In this document: positions 1-6,951 of the stretch, piece after piece
Position numbering within the stretch: the first letter of the stretch is position 1
Layout of the letters: the number at the start of each line of letters is the position of its first letter
DNA from: a virus
Length of the DNA: 64,000 nt
Direction: 5' to 3' (one strand)
Virus record (IMG/VR): IMGVR_UViG_3300036771_000052
Coordinates: 1-64,000 of that record
Notes under the pieces: model-generated
The model's input: only the letters and a program-made list of their open reading frames with translations
Told to the model about the DNA's origin: nothing
Database searches by the model: none
Translations under genes and position numbers: made by a program

Positions 1-322
1 ACGCGCGACCAACGATCACGCGCTTTTCGTTGTAGTCAGCTTCTACTAGCTTGATAAGCGTTGCGGACCACACCGAATCGGCCGCATGACCGTCCCAATA
101 CTGTGACAATCCCTCGCCGGATTTCTCGAACCGCTCGAAATTGTCCAGATCGTACGTCCACCCGCGGTAACGGAAAAACGTCGCGGATGCGGAACCCTCA
201 TCGATCGCCGACCAGTCGTAGTGGTCGTATTCCTTGCGTTCTTTCTCGGTCAGCTCCCACCCGTCGATTAAATCGCGGGGGACATGGTTAGTGCGGACGG
301 TAATACCGTCGATTTGCCTCAT
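1..322 (-). CDS. Small phage protein, cut by window edge
   Basis: Unrecognised. The ATG at 322 follows a GAGAGGATC ribosome-binding site and 107 codons are open to base 1, so the stop lies outside the window. The product is acidic and aromatic, with HYDWSAIDEG and FFRYRGWTYDLD in the middle. It is the most distal visible member of the leftward cluster of small single genes. No family can be named. Confidence 0.8.
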   Translation of the reverse strand, partial: MRQIDGITVRTNHVPRDLIDGWELTEKERKEYDHYDWSAIDEGSASATFFRYRGWTYDLDNFERFEKSGEGLSQYWDGHAADSVWSATLIKLVEADYNEKRVIVGRA

Positions 323-360
323 TGTTCGATCCTCTCGGTTTAGTCTGGATGTGTGCGGTT

Positions 361-567
361 CTAGATATTGGTGATCTGATAGAACCATTCATAGTCGGGG
401 TGAGCGTATACGCGACCATCTAGCACACTGTCGCGTAACGTCCACCCGCCGCGCATGCAACTCGTTTCAAAACGAGCATCAACTGAGCACCAACTCTCCC
501 GTACATAAGGCACCGACGAACGCGACGTTGCCTCCCATACGCGCACGAACACTCGCTTGGGTTCCAT
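361..567 (-). CDS. Small phage protein (68 aa)
   Basis: Unrecognised. The frame stays open to 639, but the ATG at 567 has GGAGGAG four bases upstream, which decides the start; the product begins MEPKRVFVRVWEATSRSS. It is a mixed, soluble-looking protein with no visible motif. It lies alone between two other leftward genes. Confidence 0.7.
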   Translation of the reverse strand: MEPKRVFVRVWEATSRSSVPYVRESWCSVDARFETSCMRGGWTLRDSVLDGRVYAHPDYEWFYQITNI

Positions 568-642
568 CTCTCCTCCAATGTGGGTGTATCTAATGCCGCC
601 ACTAATAAATGGGTTAGTGGCCACACAAGTCACACTCACAAG

Positions 643-1005
643 TCACTCATCCTCGTCTGACTCCCTATCGTCGGACCAATGAAGCCAGAACACAACACGA
701 CTGTCGCCACTGTCAGCGACCCAACACGACCAGTCTTTACCGTACCAAATATTGTGAGACCGCTCGATACTGAAGTCGTGGAGAATAGCGTCAACGGTTG
801 CGCGCATCGAACCGTAATCCTCGTCTGTCCAGTCTTCCTCGGCCATTGCGTCGTTAGCCTCATCGTTGCTATCGGCATACTCGCGCATGTCATTGGCGAG
901 CGCATCCGCGGCCTCATTCCACGTCGCGTACGCGGGTGTGTCGAATTCGGACAGTGTAGAGCGTGACCGTCCGAACATGTTGTGTCCGATAACCCAAGCA
1001 CCCAT
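643..1005 (-). CDS. Acidic small phage protein (120 aa)
   Basis: Unrecognised. The start at 1005 (MGAWVIGHNMFGRS) follows GAAAGGGAAACGACA; the longer frame to 1038 has no ribosome-binding site. The C-terminal half is rich in Trp, Asp and Glu (IWYGKDWSCWVADSGDSR) and ends DRESDEDE. Its leader carries the stem-loop at 1042-1073. Proteins this acidic are sometimes DNA mimics, but nothing here proves that. Confidence 0.75.
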   Translation of the reverse strand: MGAWVIGHNMFGRSRSTLSEFDTPAYATWNEAADALANDMREYADSNDEANDAMAEEDWTDEDYGSMRATVDAILHDFSIERSHNIWYGKDWSCWVADSGDSRVVFWLHWSDDRESDEDE

Positions 1006-1041
1006 TGTCGTTTCCCTTTCTCTGTTTTGTGTTTTCAACCC

Positions 1042-1073
1042 GAATTCCCCCGAAAAATTTTGCGGGGGAATTC
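1042..1073 (-). promoter_or_regulatory. Intergenic stem-loop, copy 1 of a repeated leader
   Basis: Perfect 11-bp stem GAATTCCCCCG/CGGGGGAATTC with an A/T-rich loop. On the minus strand it is flanked by TTGTGTGGTGAA upstream and TTGAAAACACA downstream, then the ribosome-binding site and start of the next gene. Copies 2 and 3 (2143-2178, 2547-2578) keep the layout while the stem sequence changes, so pairing is conserved. Either a terminator or attenuator, or an RNA processing site. Confidence 0.7.
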
Positions 1074-1091
1074 AGATTCACCACACAAAAC

Positions 1092-1421
1092 TTAGTCTTC
1101 CTGCCACTGCTCATCGGACCACAGAAAGAACTCACCCTCGAACCATCCGAATGAGAACCCTTCGGGTGCAACGTTGTCATTGAGCCACTGCTCAACATCA
1201 TCGGACGCATCGTTCAGCGTCCAGTATTCGTCGGTGGTCAACTCCTCACTGTTGGATGCTCCCATGCTGGCCAGATGCTTATCGGCGAGCGCGATAACCT
1301 CCGCGTCGGAATATCCCCACCATTCCGCGCGCTGAACCATATGAGCCACCCCGTATTGTCCCCAATGACCATCAACGTAGCATCCAGTGTCGTCCGCGGT
1401 GAGTTTTACGATTGTCATCAT
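1092..1421 (-). CDS. Small phage protein (109 aa)
   Basis: Unrecognised. Starts at one of two adjacent ATGs (1421 or 1418) after AGAGAGAGTC; the product begins MMTIVKLTADDTGCYVDG and ends in an aromatic, acidic tail (FSFGWFEGEFFLWSDEQW). It is soluble-looking with no catalytic motif. The residues upstream to 1493 have no ribosome-binding site and are excluded. Confidence 0.75.
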   Translation of the reverse strand: MMTIVKLTADDTGCYVDGHWGQYGVAHMVQRAEWWGYSDAEVIALADKHLASMGASNSEELTTDEYWTLNDASDDVEQWLNDNVAPEGFSFGWFEGEFFLWSDEQWQED

Positions 1422-1460
1422 GACTCTCTCTTTCTGTGTTGGTCGTTCGGTTACCGCTAA

Positions 1461-1482
1461 CCACTCACACAATGTTGAGTGG
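1461..1482 (-). terminator. Intergenic hairpin
   Basis: CCACTCA/TGAGTGG perfect 7-bp stem with an 8-base loop, placed between the genes at 1501-1686 and 1092-1421. There is no T tract, so termination is uncertain. Confidence 0.45.
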
Positions 1483-1500
1483 CCGCGGTACACCTAACGA

Positions 1501-1686
1501 TCAATCCCACTCACCCGCACCATCAAGTGCGGGAACATCTTGGATGCCAATCAGTTGGCATGTCTCGGCGACATAACCAAGATGTTCCAATTGGCGCGCC
1601 GCGGCGTAAGCTATCTCCGGTGAACGAAACGGACCCACTACCACCGATTCCGCCGCGAATGGACTGGTCCCGATTACTACGTCCAT
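1501..1686 (-). CDS. Small phage protein (61 aa)
   Basis: Unrecognised, with a beta-alpha pattern: MDVVIGTSPFAAES, then GPFRSPEIAYAAARQLEHLGY, which resembles the small alpha/beta folds of sporulation-related (SPOR-like) repeats, though too short to assign. AGAAAGG lies nine bases before the ATG. The start overlaps the end of the upstream gene by ten bases, so the two are probably co-translated. Confidence 0.7.
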   Translation of the reverse strand: MDVVIGTSPFAAESVVVGPFRSPEIAYAAARQLEHLGYVAETCQLIGIQDVPALDGAGEWD

Positions 1687-1910
1687 TCAAGTAAACCTTT
1701 CTCCCGTTGACACTCGTCACACCATTCTAGCGGGTGTGACAGCCACGATAACGCGGTCGAATATTTCTCATGCGAGATTATCCAGCCGTGTTCCTCGCAG
1801 ACTGTCTGCCAGCGACCAGCGTCGGTATCCATTCCCTCGGTGATACCGTCATAGAGGCCAACTAGATGACCGGTCTCACGGCAGCGACGCTGGATACGTA
1901 GGCCGCTCAT
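1677..1910 (-). CDS. Small phage protein with Cys pair (77 aa)
   Basis: Unrecognised. The product begins MSGLRIQRRCRETGHLVGL; the middle has VCEEHGWIISH and the end WCDECQREKGLLEW, so three Cys with nearby His could bind a metal. It starts two bases after the end of 1913-2113 and has only a weak ribosome-binding site, so translational coupling is likely. Confidence 0.72.
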   Translation of the reverse strand: MSGLRIQRRCRETGHLVGLYDGITEGMDTDAGRWQTVCEEHGWIISHEKYSTALSWLSHPLEWCDECQREKGLLEWT

Positions 1911-1912
1911 TT

Positions 1913-2113
1913 TTAGGTCATCCAGCCGTTGGCATAACCGACTTGCTGGACTGTGAGATAGTAACGTACTAGCGGATGCTCGTTGTACTGAGGATTGATA
2001 CCCTGGAATCCGTCACTGAACGTGAGTACGAACTCTGCGGGTATTGCGGCGTGCGCCGATTCCATTTCTCGCCGCCAATTTTGTTCGTGCGCAGAACTTT
2101 TGAATGCGACCAT
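1913..2113 (-). CDS. Small phage protein (66 aa)
   Basis: Unrecognised. The ATG at 2113 has GAGGAAAACA directly upstream and gives MVAFKSSAHEQNWRREME; the frame is open to 2158 without a ribosome-binding site. The predicted mix of helices and strands has no known motif. Its leader holds the second copy of the repeated stem-loop. Confidence 0.7.
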   Translation of the reverse strand: MVAFKSSAHEQNWRREMESAHAAIPAEFVLTFSDGFQGINPQYNEHPLVRYYLTVQQVGYANGWMT

Positions 2114-2142
2114 TGTTTTCCTCGTTTCTGTGTTTTCAATCC

Positions 2143-2178
2143 CTGATATCCCCCACAAAATTTTCGGGGGGATATCAG
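2143..2178 (-). promoter_or_regulatory. Intergenic stem-loop, copy 2 of a repeated leader
   Basis: Perfect 12-bp stem CTGATATCCCCC/GGGGGATATCAG. Minus-strand flanks match copy 1: TTTGTGTGTGGTGAA before and GGATTGAAAACACA after. Compared with copy 1 the distal stem changes from GAATTC to GATATC on both sides. Confidence 0.7.
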
Positions 2179-2199
2179 AGGTTCACCACACACAAACAG

Positions 2200-2520
2200 T
2201 CACCACACAAGCGCATGAGTAGTCGGTGAGCACTCCTCAATACGTACCGTCTCCGGTAGGTTGAAACCTTGGGACGCGGCATCCAACATTTCCGCGCCAG
2301 ACCAGCTCCACAAACGACCGTGCCACGTATCGGCGACGGTCACGTATACAGTGTTCACCGATTCGGTGAACACGGCAGATTTGAGTACGGCGATGTATTC
2401 GCGGAGAGAGTCCATATTAGACCAGTCGTACGGTCCGTTCGTCTCCTCCTGTTCCACCCGCTCAGCCTGACGTTCTTTAGCCTTGACGATGATCTGAGCG
2501 GCGATACTCGATACGTTCAC
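2200..2520 (-). CDS. Small phage protein (106 aa)
   Basis: Unrecognised. GTG start at 2520 after GGAGGAGAAAA, a strong ribosome-binding site. The N-terminal 30 residues look helical and charged (AAQIIVKAKERQAERVEQ), followed by a mixed segment with VTVADTWHGRLWSWSG. It sits alone between two copies of the repeated stem-loop. Confidence 0.78.
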   Translation of the reverse strand: MNVSSIAAQIIVKAKERQAERVEQEETNGPYDWSNMDSLREYIAVLKSAVFTESVNTVYVTVADTWHGRLWSWSGAEMLDAASQGFNLPETVRIEECSPTTHALVW

Positions 2521-2546
2521 TTTTCTCCTCCTTGTGTCGTCAAGTA

Positions 2547-2578
2547 CCTAGCCTCCAATTTTTTCGGGGGAGGCTAGG
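2547..2578 (-). promoter_or_regulatory. Intergenic stem-loop, copy 3 of a repeated leader
   Basis: Perfect 10-bp stem CCTAGCCTCC/GGAGGCTAGG. The minus strand again has TTTGTGTGGTGAA before it and GACGACACAAGGAGG after it. The loop keeps CCCCCGAAAAAATT as in the other copies, but the stem is a different sequence. Confidence 0.65.
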
Positions 2579-2600
2579 ACATTCACCACACAAACAGAAC

Positions 2601-2927
2601 TCACCGATACATACGGTGACCATACTGGCGGATAATTTCCGCCACGTCATCGTGTTCATTCACCACTAAACCCATAGCGTGAGACAGACTCTCTCGCGTG
2701 ATCTCCTCACCAGTCTCCCGCGCCAACAGGTAGGCCAACCGCCACGCTACCGGCGCGCAATCCTCGGAAGTGCTGCCGTAGCGCGAGAAACACCGTAGAT
2801 GACCGGCGCGGTTAGTGCCGTTGCATGTTTCACACTGGTCGGGTGCAACCGCGCGGCCACCATTCCAGTGGACACCGTGATCATCGGCGCATTGAGTGAG
2901 GTAGGCGATTCCTTCAGATTTACGCAT
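2601..2927 (-). CDS. Probable zinc-binding small phage protein (108 aa)
   Basis: Function unknown. The start at 2927 (MRKSEGIAYLTQCADDHG) follows AAAGAG. Cys and His recur in the N-terminal half: C-A-D-D-H-G-V-H, then CETCNGTNRAGHLRC, consistent with a small zinc site. The C-terminal half is helical (RLAYLLARETGEEITRESL). It is flanked by stem-loops on both sides. Confidence 0.72.
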   Translation of the reverse strand: MRKSEGIAYLTQCADDHGVHWNGGRAVAPDQCETCNGTNRAGHLRCFSRYGSTSEDCAPVAWRLAYLLARETGEEITRESLSHAMGLVVNEHDDVAEIIRQYGHRMYR

Positions 2928-2965
2928 GACATGCTCTTTTCTCTTCGTGTGTCTGGCACTCACTA

Positions 2966-2990
2966 GACGCTACCGACCAGCGGCAGCGTC
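2966..2990 (-). terminator. Intergenic hairpin
   Basis: GACGCT(A)CC/GG(C)AGCGTC stem with one mismatch, between the genes at 3000-3281 and 2601-2927. It has no T tract. Confidence 0.4.
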
Positions 2991-2999
2991 GTTTGCGCG

Positions 3000-3281
3000 T
3001 CAGATAACAGGTTTCAAATTAGCGGCAAGCGGATTCAACACAACCGTCAACACACACCAATGGTTCAGATCGGTGACCGGGTCGCGTAGTTTCGCCGAGA
3101 TGAGAAACGGATACGCGAATTCGTCATCCGCCAGCATGACATCGGCGAAGCTAGCCGCGGAACGAATGTTCGGGAACGCGATATCCCATTCACCCGTCAC
3201 GGTGTCGCCGTGGATCATTCCGCCATATCCCTGAACCATCTTCGGCAGCAGAGAAACGACAGTCTCATAGTCGGTCATCAT
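3000..3281 (-). CDS. Small phage protein (93 aa)
   Basis: Unrecognised. Starts at the first of two ATGs at 3281/3278 after GGAAGGATCGA; the product begins MMTDYETVVSLLPKMVQGYG. The C-terminal half has alternating hydrophobic strands (CVLTVVLNPLAANLKPVI). The frame continues to 3473 but without a ribosome-binding site and across the hairpin at 3326-3344. Confidence 0.7.
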   Translation of the reverse strand: MMTDYETVVSLLPKMVQGYGGMIHGDTVTGEWDIAFPNIRSAASFADVMLADDEFAYPFLISAKLRDPVTDLNHWCVLTVVLNPLAANLKPVI

Positions 3282-3325
3282 TCGATCCTTCCCATGGTTA
3301 CAGACAGTAACTTCGCCGGGTAAAA

Positions 3326-3344
3326 CTAGGAAAAAAATTCCTGG
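3326..3344. terminator. A/T-loop hairpin
   Basis: CTAGGAA/TTCCTGG with an all-A/T loop; on the minus strand the loop is a run of T. A compact terminator or attenuator between 3400-3741 and 3000-3281. Confidence 0.4.
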
Positions 3345-3399
3345 CGTACTGATAGCGCCAACACTCAAACCAGGTTTGAGCGCGACGCTAACGGTACGA

Positions 3400-3741
3400 T
3401 CACTCAATGATGCGCCACCACGACGCCAAACGATTACCCTGCACAGTCCACTCATTCCCGCGGAGCAAACCACACGTCACATGGTTGACACCCATAGCGT
3501 GAATTTTGTCCGCGTTCTCAACAGTACCGACAAACCAATAAACCGGACCGTACTCCGCGTACCGATCAACGCGTTCAACAACATGCCGTTCACCCAAGCG
3601 AATCAACATATCGTAGTTGAGAATCAAGTCACCCTCTCGTAGCTGTGACGTGTCCACCGATTCACCTTTACGAGTGTCGACACCCGCAGTCAATGCGCGT
3701 GTCTCTGCATACAACTTTTCGATGAACTGTTCATCCGTCAT
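3400..3741 (-). CDS. Small phage protein (113 aa)
   Basis: Unrecognised. The start at 3741 (MTDEQFIEKLYAETR) follows GAGAAAGACA. A central strand-rich part (REGDLILNYDMLIRLGERHV, then YGPVYWFVGTVENADK) suggests a compact beta fold. No catalytic motif is visible. Confidence 0.75.
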   Translation of the reverse strand: MTDEQFIEKLYAETRALTAGVDTRKGESVDTSQLREGDLILNYDMLIRLGERHVVERVDRYAEYGPVYWFVGTVENADKIHAMGVNHVTCGLLRGNEWTVQGNRLASWWRIIE

Positions 3742-3778
3742 TGTCTTTCTCTTTTCTCTCGGAAAAACCATTCGGCGA

Positions 3779-3797
3779 CCCACCCCTAACGGGTGGG
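3779..3797 (-). terminator. Intergenic hairpin
   Basis: CCCACCC/GGGTGGG perfect 7-bp stem with a 5-base loop between 3823-4365 and 3400-3741; not followed by a T tract. Confidence 0.45.
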
Positions 3798-3822
3798 CCA
3801 GCCTGACGACCATTCCGTGAGA

Positions 3823-4365
3823 CTAAACCTTACCGGCGCATACCGGACCAATACCGGCCGCAACACTATCACCGGCGTCTAAACGGCGACCACAAACCAC
3901 ACAATAACCGTGGACAGTGGACAGTTCTTGCGCACGCTCAGCAGACACCCTGTCCGTAGTGCGAAGGAACGGAACGACACCAAAATACTTGTATTTAGCG
4001 TCAATCACCGTACCCGCTTCAGTCAAACGAGTCGACCCGGTAGGCGTGAGAACCTTCCCGTACAAAAAACCAGACGTCTTAGACCGAACCACCTGATACA
4101 CCGAACCATCCCGTTCGTAGATACCGGGCTCGATAACCTCACTCCCGGGACTGACAGCCACGCTGACAGCCGTATCGGGGGTGGTCGGTACCTCAACCAC
4201 CGGACAGTCCAGCAAGACGCCTATCGCCTTACTGGCGTCCCTAGACGACATGTCCGTGATCCGCTGCTCAATCCACAAACGGACCGCAGGAGAAACCACC
4301 CTGCCATCGAGCAACGAACGAATAAACCGATCCTGCTTGACCGTGATCATCTTCACCGCATACAT
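3823..4365 (-). CDS. DUF6011-like zinc-motif phage protein (180 aa)
   Basis: The C-terminus YCVVCGRRLDAGDSVAAGIG followed by PVC matches the C-x2-C ... GIGP-x-C pattern of the DUF6011 domain, a small zinc-binding module that ends many actinophage early proteins. The N-terminus (MITVKQDRFIRSLLDGR, about residues 6-22) is a charged helix of the kind found before such modules. The middle (residues about 80-130) looks like a small beta domain. AGAAAGG seven bases before the ATG supports the start. Role unknown; nucleic-acid binding is a guess from the zinc module. Confidence 0.8.
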   Translation of the reverse strand: MYAVKMITVKQDRFIRSLLDGRVVSPAVRLWIEQRITDMSSRDASKAIGVLLDCPVVEVPTTPDTAVSVAVSPGSEVIEPGIYERDGSVYQVVRSKTSGFLYGKVLTPTGSTRLTEAGTVIDAKYKYFGVVPFLRTTDRVSAERAQELSTVHGYCVVCGRRLDAGDSVAAGIGPVCAGKV

Positions 4366-4449
4366 CGTATGACCTTTCTCTGACTGCCATCCGGTAAACC
4401 AGTCAACGCGCGCTCAACCAAACGAACGCGCGCTCACCTACCTACCGAA

Positions 4450-4689
4450 TCACTGGTAATACGGCATACCATCCGCACCCGACTCCGCACCAAACTGGTA
4501 AAAGTCATCCATAAACTGGGCGACCCCACCCGAATAATGCCGCCGAATACCATTAACCACCTGCCTATCAGACAACGACGCCAACACCTCATCATCCAGA
4601 TCATCCCACACACAATCACTAATCCAACCACGCATCTCAGCCAACAAATCAGCATCAAACGACATCGGCGGAGCAAACGGTGCAGTCAT
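4450..4689 (-). CDS. Small acidic phage protein (79 aa)
   Basis: Unrecognised, soluble and acidic (WISDCVWDDLDDEVLASLSD). GGAGAGAATGTC precedes the ATG. Downstream is a pair of direct repeats ACGCGCGCTC (around 4408-4437) that can pair with each other through GCGCGC. Confidence 0.72.
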   Translation of the reverse strand: MTAPFAPPMSFDADLLAEMRGWISDCVWDDLDDEVLASLSDRQVVNGIRRHYSGGVAQFMDDFYQFGAESGADGMPYYQ

Positions 4690-4948
4690 GACATTCTCTC
4701 CATTCTAGGAAACGACCGTGCGGGAAACGACGAAACATACATCCAAGTGTCTCGCACGCGCGTAGGCGTGCAGTGCTGTGACCTGCGGTTATGTGGTGAT
4801 CATGTGCGCTATTGGGTGTGCTGGTGATGCGCACGGATAGCTAATGCGCATAGGTTCGCGCACATGATCGTTTGGGTGCCACCTGCATAAACGTCGCACC
4901 TGACAGCGGTTGTTGATGTTGTGCGTATACGATCGTTGCCGCACATGA
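4690..4948. promoter_or_regulatory. Intergenic region with 12-bp inverted repeat
   Basis: No gene is seen. GATCATGTGCGC (4798-4809) and GCGCACATGATC (4858-4869) are perfect inverted repeats 48 bases apart, and GCACATGATC recurs near 4940. GCACGC/GCGTGC forms a hairpin at about 4755-4772. Probably control sites for the leftward gene at 4450-4689. Confidence 0.5.
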
Positions 4949-5194
4949 TCAAACGAGTTGCTGAAACATCGTGTGTGCGGTTAGTTCGTTGCTGCGCTGG
5001 ACTACGATGCGTGCGCATGCCGTAACTACGGCTTCCGAACCCCTGACAGCCGCGTAGAACGGTGTAGGGTCATCGGCGTCCCAATTGTCTAGGCACGCCG
5101 CATTGAGGGTGTCGCGCTGGATTAGCGCCTCAGCGAGGCGGGTGATTGCTTGCTCGCGGGATTGAGTGAGGAATGACTTTCTGGGGTCGAACAT
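4949..5194 (-). CDS. Small helical phage protein (81 aa)
   Basis: Unrecognised. The start at 5194 (MFDPRKSFLTQSREQAI) lies eight bases after AGAAAGGA; the ATG two codons earlier is too close to the ribosome-binding site. The product is almost all helix, with an RLAEALIQRDTLNAACLDNW segment. It is the first leftward gene below the GATC-rich region and is probably transcribed from within it. Confidence 0.72.
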   Translation of the reverse strand: MFDPRKSFLTQSREQAITRLAEALIQRDTLNAACLDNWDADDPTPFYAAVRGSEAVVTACARIVVQRSNELTAHTMFQQLV

Positions 5195-5960
5195 GATCAT
5201 CTTCCTTTCTGGGGTACATGACCGATGATCATGAGGGCCGAGGAAATGATCTCGGTTCATGATCATGATCATCAAACCTCAAATTCTTGATGATCTTGAT
5301 CTCGACTCCAACGAGTTTGCGGCTCAACACTGATCCTCGAAGATGATCTACGCTTTCTGGCTGGACCGGACTCTCAGCGGCGCAATCGCCGATGATCTTT
5401 ACACGGGACCTGCAACCGGTCCGACCTCTCCGGCTGCCGTTACCACGCGGGGTCGCGGGTTCCGACGATCCAAGATCATCTCCCGATGATCAAGGACCCA
5501 TTACTTGGGCGTAGATCAACTCCGTCAGTGCCTCGCGGCCTTTCTGGAGTCGCCGGTCCAAAAGGACCGTGAGGTTGATCTTGTGGATGACCTCCTTGAT
5601 CATCCGTAGGGGGGTGTGATGATCGCTCCCGCTCGCCCGCGGGACCCCGACCCCTTCGCCTCTTTGCTTCCCTCTTTCCGATCTACTACAAGACTACAGT
5701 GCCAGTGGTCGGATGTCAACGAAGACCACCCATTCGGCCTAGCGGGGTCCGTTTCCGCCGGTCAGAGGCTCTCAGTTGATCTCAGTTGATCACTCATGAT
5801 CTGAATTGATCGTTTGATGATCCATTAGAATTCTCAGTTGATCATCAGTTGATCACAAGTGGATCAATTCGGATCTTCAGTTGATCACTCGTGATCTTCA
5901 CCCAAACGGGTGACTGCGGTGAACGACGTTTCGTTAGCTAACGAAACGATCCCCCCTCAT
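5195..5960. promoter_or_regulatory. GATC-rich non-coding region with CAGTTGATC iterons
   Basis: No convincing gene in about 760 bases. By eye I count about 35 GATC between 4798 and 5965, many as TGATCA or ATGATC. CAGTTGATC occurs at 5773, 5783, 5835, 5846 and 5878. CGGTCC-AAAA-GGACCG makes a hairpin at 5554-5569. Such a cluster next to divergent genes suggests a replication origin or a repressor/partition-protein site; the sequence does not say which. Confidence 0.65.
5927..5948. promoter_or_regulatory. 22-bp perfect palindrome
   Basis: Each half is CGTTTCGTTAG / CTAACGAAACG with no spacer. It sits just right of the CAGTTGATC cluster, upstream of an AT-rich stretch (ATATATGATATAAC, about 5965-5980). 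It looks like the operator of a dimeric regulator. Confidence 0.6.
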
Positions 5961-5991
5961 GATCAGATATATGATATAACAGGGCAAGGGT

Positions 5992-6012
5992 TACGGATTG
6001 TCCGTATTTTTT
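5992..6012 (+). terminator. Compact intrinsic terminator
   Basis: TACGGA-TTG-TCCGTA followed by six T on the plus strand. With the promoter-like TATATGATATAAC just upstream, it would end a transcript of only tens of bases, or stop rightward transcription from the GATC-rich region before it runs antisense into the endonuclease genes. Confidence 0.55.
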
Positions 6013-6039
6013 GGTGTAGGCGTACGTTTCAAAATTTGT

Positions 6040-6615
6040 CTAGACGGCGTGTTTTTCGAGGTAGTTGGCGGCTTTTTCGAGTAGTTCTGGGTTGTCGTTG
6101 TAGTAGCCTAGCATGCTGTTGCAGTTGTTGCAGAGTAGTTCTCTGGTTTGGTTTGTGGTGTGGTCGTGGTCGACGGCTAGGCGTTTAATTTTCCCGTTGA
6201 GAGTCGCGGTTTCGGGTTGTTGGCAGATGGCGCAGAGGTTGTTTTGGTGTTCGGCCATCTGATTGTATTGTTGTTTGGATAGTCCTGTGCGTTTGGCGTG
6301 CTGTCGTAGTGGTGCGTGTTCGGGTCCGCAGTAGTTTTTGCGTCGGTCGGTGAGTGCTGTTCCGCATGAACATCGCTTGGGTGGTGTTGTTTTTTGGCTG
6401 GGTCGGTGTTCGGGTCGGCAGTAGGTTTTTGGTCGTCCTTCCTTGGTGTTGAGGGGGATGGTGGCGCCGCATCGGCACTTGGCTGGTTCAGCGGTTTGCG
6501 CTTGTTCCCAGAGTTGGGTGGCGCGTTGGCGGCTGATGTCGAGGCGTTTGGCGATGGTGCCGTAAGAGTCTCCTTGTTTACGCCACTTGAGGATTTGTCG
6601 TGAGCGTAGCGGCAG
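6040..6615 (-). CDS. Endonuclease VII-type protein with HTH, start unclear
   Basis: The C-terminus has the endonuclease VII/HNH pattern CAICQQ ... LAVDHDHTTNQTRELLCNNCN ... LGYYNDNPELLEKAANYLEK. Before it are two C-x-C-G zinc motifs and a helix-turn-helix (YGTIAKRLDISRQRATQLW). The frame is open to 6927, wholly overlapping the upstream endonuclease gene, and has no ATG, GTG or TTG near the start of the domain; 6615 (a CTG codon) is arbitrary. A +1 frameshift from 6578-6925 or a disabling indel would both explain this. Related enzymes are mobile homing-type nucleases. Confidence 0.65.
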   Translation of the reverse strand: MPLRSRQILKWRKQGDSYGTIAKRLDISRQRATQLWEQAQTAEPAKCRCGATIPLNTKEGRPKTYCRPEHRPSQKTTPPKRCSCGTALTDRRKNYCGPEHAPLRQHAKRTGLSKQQYNQMAEHQNNLCAICQQPETATLNGKIKRLAVDHDHTTNQTRELLCNNCNSMLGYYNDNPELLEKAANYLEKHAV

Positions 6616-6925
6616 TCGTGTGTTTTCTGAGGTAGCAGGCTGCTGCTCGGAGGGTGTTGGGGTTGTCTTTGGCGTATCCGAGTCCGCGGTTGCAGTTGCC
6701 GCATAGGAGGTCTCGGGTCTTGTTGGTTGTGTGGCAGTGGTCGATGTGGAGTCGACGACTGCCAGGGTTGGTCTTGCCGCAGATGGCGCAGAGATGCCTC
6801 TGTTTGGCCGCCATTTGGTCGTAGAGCTTCTGGCGAGCCTTGGCCGCTCTCTCACATTGGGGACAGGGTCGTTGAGGCTTAGCGGTCGCGTCAGGCCGTT
6901 TACATGTTTTGCAGGTGTATCGCAC
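6578..6925 (-). CDS. Endonuclease VII-type HNH nuclease
   Basis: A C-x2-C pair at the N-terminus (CKTCKRP, then CPQCERAAKARQKLYDQM) precedes the nuclease core: LCAICGK ... LHIDHCHTTNKTRDLLCGNCN ... LGYAKDNPNTLRAAACYL. This matches the endonuclease VII family; phage members act as free-standing homing nucleases or package-site nickases. GTG start at 6925 with no ribosome-binding site; TTGACA at about 6950-6955 suggests a near-leaderless transcript. The second gene at 6040 is a tandem paralogue. Confidence 0.75.
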   Translation of the reverse strand: MRYTCKTCKRPDATAKPQRPCPQCERAAKARQKLYDQMAAKQRHLCAICGKTNPGSRRLHIDHCHTTNKTRDLLCGNCNRGLGYAKDNPNTLRAAACYLRKHTTAATLTTNPQVA

Positions 6926-6951
6926 ACATCGTCAAGCTAATGTGTGTGCTG

